From contig JACKJR010000011.1 in assembly GCA_020637855.1 (NCBI GenBank), positions 1 to 12,393 on the forward strand: a stretch of 12,393 nucleotides of DNA, given 5' to 3'. This DNA comes from Rhodobiaceae bacterium. GTDB lineage: Bacteria; Pseudomonadota; Alphaproteobacteria; Rhizobiales; Tepidamorphaceae. The notes beneath the pieces are model-generated. The model was not told the DNA's origin, did no database searches, and worked only from the letters and a program-made list of their open reading frames with translations. Position 1 is the stretch's first letter. Each line of letters begins with the position of its first letter. Shown here in pieces: positions 1 through 4,472 of this stretch. A program made the translations under genes and the position numbers.

Positions 1-135
1 ACCGATATAGCGCCCATGGCCGGAACGTATTTCCTCGTGACGGGCGAAGAACGCGAAGAGTTCGTGGACCAGTTCGCGGAACGCATGATCGCTGCCGCCG
101 GGCAGCAATTCCTCGCGCGACGTCGTCAGCGGTAG
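1..135 (+). CDS. C-terminal tail of an unidentified protein (partial, 5' end outside window)
   Basis: An open frame in phase 1 runs from the window edge to a TAG at 133-135, giving 44 residues that end in an Arg/Gln-rich tail (LARRRQR). G/C-ending codons dominate, as in the other genes here, so it reads as a real gene end. The visible part looks like a short amphipathic helix (EEREEFVDQFAERMIAAAGQ) with no motif I can assign to a family. It could be the end of a regulator or an enzyme of the hydroxylase module, but position is the only argument. No strong terminator hairpin follows the stop codon. Confidence 0.45.
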   Translation, partial: TDIAPMAGTYFLVTGEEREEFVDQFAERMIAAAGQQFLARRRQR

Positions 136-281
136 ACGCTGCCTTGCTGGGGTTTGCGCGGTCTTTTCACCATGAGCCGGGCGCTGTCCAGCCTGCCTTG
201 TATCGTCCATGAACCGCCCTTCGTCTTTGCCTTCCCGTCTCCAGCGCTCTGCCGAACCGGATACATTCTCGTGCACCATAC

Positions 282-295
282 CTATCAATAGATAG
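282..295. repeat. Small inverted repeat CTATC-AATA-GATAG upstream of the hydroxylase
   Basis: Two perfect 5-base arms are separated by AATA in the gap between the partial gene and the hydroxylase gene, just upstream of the candidate -35 element at 301. It could be a regulator half-site pair or a weak hairpin. At this length chance is a fair explanation. Confidence 0.25.
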
Positions 296-300
296 CCTTC

Positions 301-329
301 TTGAAAAGCTTCCTTTGTTAGGTAATCAT
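301..329 (+). promoter_or_regulatory. Candidate sigma70-type promoter of the hydroxylase gene
   Basis: TTGAAA (301-306; five of six match the -35 consensus) is followed after 17 bases by AATCAT (324-329; four of six match the -10 consensus). The stretch is more AT-rich than its surroundings and lies about 80 bases before the hydroxylase start. It is a motif match only. The alphaproteobacterial housekeeping consensus is loose, so other positions in the 136-409 gap remain possible. Confidence 0.3.
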
Positions 330-331
330 CA

Positions 332-349
332 TTGCCAACGCGTGGGCAA
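332..349. promoter_or_regulatory. 18-base near-perfect palindrome, candidate operator
   Basis: TTGCCAACGCGTGGGCAA has dyad symmetry in eight of nine base pairs; only 337/344 mismatch. It begins three bases after the candidate -10 element and ends 60 bases before the hydroxylase start codon. That is where a repressor of the MarR, TetR, GntR or LacI kind would block transcription. No matching regulator gene is complete in the window, so the binding protein is unknown. The symmetry is seen directly; the operator role is inferred. Confidence 0.4.
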
Positions 350-397
350 CGCCGCTTGGCTTTACCCCTTACGCAATGACGAACGGCTCGAATGCAC

Positions 398-403
398 GGG
401 AGG
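398..403 (+). promoter_or_regulatory. Shine-Dalgarno GGGAGG that selects the ATG at 410
   Basis: GGGAGG lies six bases before the ATG at 410. The frame also has an ATG at 392, which would put this site inside the coding sequence and has no comparable purine run before it. The site therefore favours the downstream start, giving a protein that begins MADTRTGEEH, as is usual for this family. Confidence 0.6.
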
Positions 404-409
404 CAGGCA

Positions 410-1882
410 ATGGCCGACACACGCACCGGCGAGGAACACATCAAATCGTTACAGGACGGGCGCACGGTCTATCTCGACGGCAAGCGCATCGATGACGTGA
501 CCACGCACCCAGCCTTCCGCAATGCTGTGAAGTCGGCGGCAGCCTTCTACGATTTCCAGGGCAAGCCTGAAAACATCGAGCTGATGACGTTCGCGCCCAA
601 CGGCGGCAATCGCCGCGTCAGCCGTTCATGGCAGCGTTCACGCAGTTACGAGGAACTGGTCCAGCGCCGCAAGGCGTTGCAGCAGCTTGCCCGTCTCTCC
701 TACGGCTTCATGGGCCGTTCGCCGGATCATGTGGCGTCCGCAGTCACCGGTCAGATCATGGGGATCGAGGTTTTCGAGGCCTATGATCCCAAGCGCGCCA
801 AGGCCTATATGGACTACTACGAGTATGCCTGCCGCAACGACCTGTTCCTGACCTATGTGATCATCAATCCGCAGGCCAACCGTGCCCAAGCATGGGGCGA
901 GCAGGAAGCCGAACTGGTGGCCAAGATCGTGGACGAGGATTCCACCGGCGTCACCATCCGCGGCGCCAAGATGCTCGGCACCAGCTCGATCATGGCCAAC
1001 GAGGTTTTCGTCGCCAACCTGCAACCGCTCAGGCCCGGCGAGGAAGACCTCGCCTTTTCCTGCGCTCTGCCGATGAACGCCAAGGGCCTGCAGGTGCTCT
1101 CGCGCAAGTCCTATGAAGCCGAAGCGGTGTCCACCTTCGATAACCCGCTGTCGTCGCGCTTCGACGAGAACGATGCGCTGATGTATTTCGAGGATGTGCA
1201 CGTTCCCTGGGAGCGTATCTTCGTCCACCGCAACGTCGACATGTGCCGGGCGCAGTTCCACGACACCCCTGGTCACATCTTCCAGAACTATCAGGCACAG
1301 ATCAGGCTTTCGGTGAAACTGCGATTTCTGGTGGGTATGGCGCGCAAGCTGGCCGAGACAATCGGAACAGTGACCATACCTTCGGTCGTCGAACAGCTCG
1401 GCCATCTGGCAGCCCAGGTGAACATGATCGAGACGATGCTGGCGGGCATGGAAGCAAGCGGCGGGATGCGCGGCGAGTGGTATCTTCCCAACCGCTCGCA
1501 GGTCTATGCCGCGCAGGTCCTGAGCCAGGAGCTCTATCCGAAAGTGATCGAGAAGATCCGGGAACTTGCCGGCGGCGCGCTGATCATGCTGCCATCATCG
1601 GTGGAGGACTACACAGATGAAAACCTGCGCCGCATCATCCGGACGACCCAGTGTTCACCTGCCATGTCGCCGGACGAGCGCACCAAGTTCCTGAAGGCTT
1701 GCTGGGATGCGGTCGGATCGGAATTCGGCTCCCGCCACACCCAGTACGAGATGTTCTATGCCGGCGCGCAGTTCGTCACGCGCGGGCACAGTTTCCGTAC
1801 CTACGACTGGGAAAACGCGACCGCGCTCGTCGACGACCTGCTGGCCGGATACGATATCTCCGACGAGGTTGCGATCGCGTAA
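410..1882 (+). CDS. 4-hydroxyphenylacetate 3-hydroxylase (HpaB)-family flavin-dependent monooxygenase
   Basis: This 490-residue protein has the usual length and layout of the HpaB/TftD/PvcC family, soluble oxygenase components that use FADH2 from a separate reductase to hydroxylate phenolic rings. The N-terminal RTGEEH...DGR..Y.DG..IDDVTTHP signature (residues 5-34) is diagnostic. The central beta-rich domain follows, then the helical C-terminal domain from roughly residue 280, with GHSFRTYDWEN near the end. The Arg-Tyr-His substrate triad described for HpaB appears to align here with R103, H107 (in GRSPDH) and Y149 (in LTYVIINPQ), so the substrate may not be 4-hydroxyphenylacetate. The related 4-hydroxybutyryl-CoA dehydratase is unlikely because its paired iron-sulfur cysteines are not seen at GRSPDH. 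No flavin reductase (HpaC) gene is present nearby. The ATG at 410 is preferred over 392 because of GGGAGG at 398-403. The gene faces the crotonase and CoA ligase genes, which suggests aromatic-acid catabolism. Family assignment is firm; the substrate is unknown. Confidence 0.88.
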   Translation: MADTRTGEEHIKSLQDGRTVYLDGKRIDDVTTHPAFRNAVKSAAAFYDFQGKPENIELMTFAPNGGNRRVSRSWQRSRSYEELVQRRKALQQLARLSYGFMGRSPDHVASAVTGQIMGIEVFEAYDPKRAKAYMDYYEYACRNDLFLTYVIINPQANRAQAWGEQEAELVAKIVDEDSTGVTIRGAKMLGTSSIMANEVFVANLQPLRPGEEDLAFSCALPMNAKGLQVLSRKSYEAEAVSTFDNPLSSRFDENDALMYFEDVHVPWERIFVHRNVDMCRAQFHDTPGHIFQNYQAQIRLSVKLRFLVGMARKLAETIGTVTIPSVVEQLGHLAAQVNMIETMLAGMEASGGMRGEWYLPNRSQVYAAQVLSQELYPKVIEKIRELAGGALIMLPSSVEDYTDENLRRIIRTTQCSPAMSPDERTKFLKACWDAVGSEFGSRHTQYEMFYAGAQFVTRGHSFRTYDWENATALVDDLLAGYDISDEVAIA

Positions 1883-1900
1883 TTCCCGACTTTGCCCGGT

Positions 1901-1950
1901 CGCGTGTTCGAAGCGGAAAACCGCTACACACCTTTCCTGAACACGCTCTA
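1901..1950. repeat. Short interspersed palindromic repeat of Rhizobiales type between convergent genes
   Basis: The outer arms GCGTGTTC (1902-1909) and GAACACGC (1939-1946) are perfect inverted repeats. Inside them is a second perfect stem, AGCGG-AAAA-CCGCT (1912-1925). On the minus strand the layout is TAGAGCGTGTTC, a GGAAAGGTG segment, CGGTTTTCCG, then GAACACGC. This closely follows the plan of short palindromic elements scattered in Rhizobiales genomes (RIME-like or Bru-RS-like; GAGC-TGATC...GAAAAGTG...CGGTTTTC...GATCA-GC), which I recognise from memory. The crotonase TAG stop lies at its edge. It fills nearly all of the 65-base gap between the two convergent genes and could serve as a two-way terminator, although no run of T follows the stem. 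Confidence 0.55.
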
Positions 1951-2748
1951 GCTGCCCTGGAAATTCGGCGCGCGCTTTTCATGGAACGCGAGGACGCCTT
2001 CCTTGAAATCGTCCGACTGGCGCAGGCGCGAATAACACAGGCCCTCGAGTTCGATCGCGGTCTGCAGGTCGCATTCCTCAGACTGGTTGAGCAGGCGCTT
2101 GGCGGTGCGCTGCGCAATCGGCGAGAAACCGACCAGTTCATCGACCAGCGCGTCGGTCGCCTCTTCCAGCTTGTCGTCGGGGTGCAGCTCGGTGGCGATG
2201 CCCCAATCGTAGGCCTGCTGGCCGGTAATGCGCCGCGACCGCATGACGATGTCCTTGGTGCGGGTGATGCCAACGATCTTCTGCAGACGCGCCGACCCGC
2301 CGGAGCCCGGGATCTGGCCGAGCTTCTGTTCGGGCAATGCGTATCTGACCGTCTCGGAAACGATGCGGAAGTCGCAGGCCAGCGACAGCTCGAACCCGAC
2401 GCCGAAGCAATAGCCACGGTTGGCCGCGATCACCGGTTTTTCGCAGCGTGACGCGGCGGCGATATTGTCGGCAAGTTTGGACACGTGTTCCGGCGAGGCT
2501 TCGAGAAACCCCCGGATATAGCCGCCCGAGGAGAAGTGCTTGCCAATGGCGCGCACGACGACGACCCGCACGCGCGGGTCCTTGTCGAGTGTCTCGAAGA
2601 CATAACGCAACTCGTCGCGCTGGCCCATCGAGATGGTGTTGAACTCGCCGTTGTCGAGCACGATATCGCCGCGCTGCTTGCTCTCGTCGATCTCGACCGA
2701 GAAACCTTCGAAGGTTTTTCCATGAAGGTCGGTGTAGTCACTTGTCAT
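1948..2748 (-). CDS. Enoyl-CoA hydratase/isomerase-family protein (crotonase)
   Basis: This 266-residue protein has the normal single-domain crotonase length. The oxyanion-hole segments are HFSSGGYIRGF (71-81) and RGYCFGVGFELSLACD (111-126). E120 and E140 sit 20 residues apart, as do the two catalytic glutamates (Glu144/Glu164) of rat enoyl-CoA hydratase, so a true hydration activity is plausible. The C-terminal EGV.AF.EKR.P.F.G signature (250-264) is also present. Y239 falls where hydroxycinnamoyl-CoA hydratase-lyase has its catalytic Tyr239, but that enzyme has Ser123 where this one has E120. The frame is open further upstream, but the added 87 residues would overlap the ligase gene. The ATG at 2748 has AGGAAA six bases ahead. 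The gene begins 34 bases after the CoA ligase stop and is probably its operon partner, acting on the thioester the ligase makes. Confidence 0.87.
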   Translation of the reverse strand: MTSDYTDLHGKTFEGFSVEIDESKQRGDIVLDNGEFNTISMGQRDELRYVFETLDKDPRVRVVVVRAIGKHFSSGGYIRGFLEASPEHVSKLADNIAAASRCEKPVIAANRGYCFGVGFELSLACDFRIVSETVRYALPEQKLGQIPGSGGSARLQKIVGITRTKDIVMRSRRITGQQAYDWGIATELHPDDKLEEATDALVDELVGFSPIAQRTAKRLLNQSEECDLQTAIELEGLCYSRLRQSDDFKEGVLAFHEKRAPNFQGS

Positions 2749-2754
2749 CGGGGC

Positions 2755-2760
2755 TTTCCT
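2755..2760 (-). promoter_or_regulatory. Shine-Dalgarno AGGAAA fixing the crotonase start
   Basis: On the minus strand AGGAAA lies six bases before the ATG at 2748. It supports the 266-residue start over the longer open frame that runs up into the CoA ligase gene. Confidence 0.5.
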
Positions 2761-2782
2761 GTTTCGTCTTGTTCGGTAGGTC

Positions 2783-4282
2783 TTACTGGATTTCGGTGTA
2801 TTCGCCAGCAACCAGAAGTCGGCGCAGCAGCTTGCCGACGGGCGACTTGGGAATCTGGTCCACGAAAACGATACGCCGGGGGCGTTTGAAGTTGGCAAGG
2901 TTTGCCTTGCAGTAGGCGTCAATCTCCCCGGCTGTGATATTGCCGGTTCGCTCGACGAAGGCGGTAACGATCTGTCCCCATTGCTCGTCTGCAAGCCCGA
3001 CGACCGCAACTTCGCCGACGCCGGGAATTTTCGAGATGTGGCTTTCGATTTCGACCGGCGAGACGTTCTCGCCGCCGGTGATGATCATGTCGTCGACGCG
3101 GCCGGTAACATACAGGTCGCCGTCTTCATCCATACGGCCCATGTCGCCGGTGAAATACCAGCCGCCGTGCAGGGCCTTGGCATCGCCATCGGGACGGTTC
3201 CAGTAGCCTTCGAAGGATTCATCGCCCGAAAGGTCGGCGATGATCTCGCCCTCCTCGCCCAAGGTTAAGATAGCGTCCGGGTCTTTCGCGTTCTGGTCGA
3301 CGACACGGATGCGCTGGTTGAGACCGGCGCGGCCCGCGGAGCCCGGCTTGGCCGGCGCGTTCTGATGGATCGTGAACGTGTAGATTTCCGACGAACCGTA
3401 GTGATTGACGAACAGCTCCGGCTTGAACGCACTTGCCAGCTGCTCCAGCAACCCGTCGGTCATGGATGCACCGGCAAAGCCTAACAGCCGCACGCTCGAA
3501 ATATCGGTTTTGGCAAAACGCTCCGAGTGAAGCACCGCGTGATAGAGCGTCGGCACGAGATAGAGGCATGTGATCTTCTCGCGCGCGATCAGCTCCAGCG
3601 CCAGATCGGTATCAAAGCGCCGCAGGCACACGAACGTGCCGCCGATCAGGCTCATGGCGATCAGCGAGCGCACGCCCATGGTGTGATATAGCGGCATGAC
3701 GCCAAGCGTAACCTCGCCTTGCCGGTAAGTGTTCTGTGCGACATGGGCGATCGCGGCTGCCCGTTCCGCATTGTGCCTGCGCGGCACACCCTTGGGGCGC
3801 CCGGTCGTGCCGGAAGTGTAGAGCATGATCGAGAAATCGTCGGAACTTGCCGCAACAGCGGGCGCACCATCTGCGGGAAGGTCCGCGATGCCGATTTGCC
3901 CGATATCGACGACGGGCACGCCCGTTGCCGTGCCGGCAGTTTGCGCGGCTTGCGCGGAGATGCCCTCGTAGATGCAGAGCCTGGCTCCGCTGTCGTTCAG
4001 CACATAGGCAAGCTCGTCGTCGGTCGCGCGCCAGTTGATCGGGGTCAGGATAACGCCGAGGAACTGGCTCGCCCAATGCATCGTCGCCGCTTCCCAGCTG
4101 TTCTGCAGAACGGTGACCAGATGATCGCCCCGCCCGATACCCCTGCCCTGCAGCCATTGCGACAGTGCGCAGATGCGGCCAAGCCATTCGCGATAGCTCA
4201 GACGTATCCCGTCATCGACAATGGCCAGCGCATCGGGATCGCGTTCGACGCTGGCCAGAAAGCCGGTCGCCAAATCAAACAT
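2783..4282 (-). CDS. Acyl/aryl-CoA ligase (AMP-forming, ANL superfamily)
   Basis: This 499-residue enzyme activates a carboxylic acid with ATP to an acyl-adenylate and transfers it to CoA. All core ANL motifs are present: the P-loop YTSGTTGRPKG (155-165), YGSSE (295-299), WYFTGD (375-380), the hinge region GRVDDMIITGGENVSPVE (394-411), and the catalytic lysine K484 in PKSPVGKLLRR. Length and the wording of several blocks (MPLYH, GRVDDMIITGGEN, GLADEQWGQ, LANFKRPRR) recall 4-chlorobenzoate-CoA and other benzoate-type ligases more than long-chain fatty acid ligases, so an aromatic or short acid is likely. The exact substrate is not readable. A purine-rich ribosome site (AAGGGGAGGG) stands just before the ATG. 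The crotonase gene follows 34 bases downstream and the hydroxylase converges from the other side. There is no signal peptide or membrane segment; it is cytoplasmic. Confidence 0.9.
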   Translation of the reverse strand: MFDLATGFLASVERDPDALAIVDDGIRLSYREWLGRICALSQWLQGRGIGRGDHLVTVLQNSWEAATMHWASQFLGVILTPINWRATDDELAYVLNDSGARLCIYEGISAQAAQTAGTATGVPVVDIGQIGIADLPADGAPAVAASSDDFSIMLYTSGTTGRPKGVPRRHNAERAAAIAHVAQNTYRQGEVTLGVMPLYHTMGVRSLIAMSLIGGTFVCLRRFDTDLALELIAREKITCLYLVPTLYHAVLHSERFAKTDISSVRLLGFAGASMTDGLLEQLASAFKPELFVNHYGSSEIYTFTIHQNAPAKPGSAGRAGLNQRIRVVDQNAKDPDAILTLGEEGEIIADLSGDESFEGYWNRPDGDAKALHGGWYFTGDMGRMDEDGDLYVTGRVDDMIITGGENVSPVEIESHISKIPGVGEVAVVGLADEQWGQIVTAFVERTGNITAGEIDAYCKANLANFKRPRRIVFVDQIPKSPVGKLLRRLLVAGEYTEIQ

Positions 4283-4350
4283 TATCCCTCCCCTTTACAA
4301 TCCCCATCGCATCCAGCGCACTTTCATGCCCCGCGCAAGACCCCAGAGTG

Positions 4351-4363
4351 CATACGCCGTATG
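4351..4363. promoter_or_regulatory. Perfect inverted repeat upstream of the CoA ligase, candidate operator
   Basis: CATACG-C-CGTATG has two perfect 6-base arms around one base, about 70 bases upstream of the ligase ATG. Its position suits an operator or activator site of the ligase-crotonase operon. It does not resemble the palindrome at 332-349, so the two transcription units need not share a regulator. This is inferred from symmetry and position only. Confidence 0.3.
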
Positions 4364-4433
4364 ACTTATCCGGCAGAGCCCGATTGTCCCACACAAGAAA
4401 CAGGAACGATCGTCCAAATATCAGAATTTCCTT

Positions 4434-4446
4434 GCGGCGCAGCCGC
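4434..4446 (-). terminator. Weak GC-rich hairpin after hypF
   Basis: GCGGC and GCCGC arms around a 3-base loop lie 27 bases beyond the hypF stop codon on the minus strand. No T-rich run follows, so as an intrinsic terminator it is weak. Rho-dependent ending is equally possible. Confidence 0.2.
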
Positions 4447-4472
4447 CGGCATCCGCAGCCTGACCGAAGCAT

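Larger units (their letters stand above)
4283..4472. other. Intergenic region between hypF and the CoA ligase gene
   Basis: These 190 bases separate two minus-strand genes and are the only sizeable break on that strand. They should hold the 3' end of the hydrogenase operon transcript and the promoter of the ligase-crotonase operon. I see a GC-rich hairpin close to hypF (4434-4446), an ACGATCGT palindrome (4406-4413) and a perfect CATACG-C-CGTATG inverted repeat (4351-4363). I find no convincing -35/-10 pair or sigma54 (-24/-12) element. A 65-codon minus-strand frame happens to span the gap but has no ribosome site. Confidence 0.5.

Noticed and set aside
355..375. A possible sigma54 promoter (TTGGC...TTACGC) before the hydroxylase.
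   Set aside because: The GG and GC dinucleotides are not at -24/-12 spacing, and no activator site is apparent.
410..1882. 4-hydroxybutyryl-CoA dehydratase, a structural relative of HpaB.
   Set aside because: The closely spaced iron-sulfur cysteines of that enzyme are not seen; the region reads GRSPDH.
1651..2451. A 266-codon plus-strand frame opposite the crotonase gene.
   Set aside because: It starts inside the hydroxylase gene in another frame and runs antisense to a crotonase with intact catalytic residues. Its length reflects GC-rich antisense bias.
2749..3009. The 87-codon upstream extension of the crotonase frame.
   Set aside because: It would lie inside the ligase gene in another frame and has Ser/Pro/Arg-rich composition. 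The ATG at 2748 has a good ribosome site and matches family length.
1948..4282. A 4-chlorobenzoate dehalogenation pair (4-chlorobenzoyl-CoA dehalogenase is a crotonase and the ligase resembles 4-chlorobenzoate-CoA ligase).
   Set aside because: The dehalogenase needs a catalytic aspartate (Asp145) after WHTIGIGN. This crotonase instead has E120 and E140 in hydratase context (YALPEQKLGQIPGSGG).
4275..4472. A 65-codon minus-strand frame that exactly spans the hypF-ligase gap and is cysteine-rich (GCGCRR, CTLGSC).
   Set aside because: It begins immediately after the hypF stop without a ribosome site, overlaps the ligase start, contains the candidate regulatory palindromes and shows no recognisable domain. 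It is most likely a chance frame.
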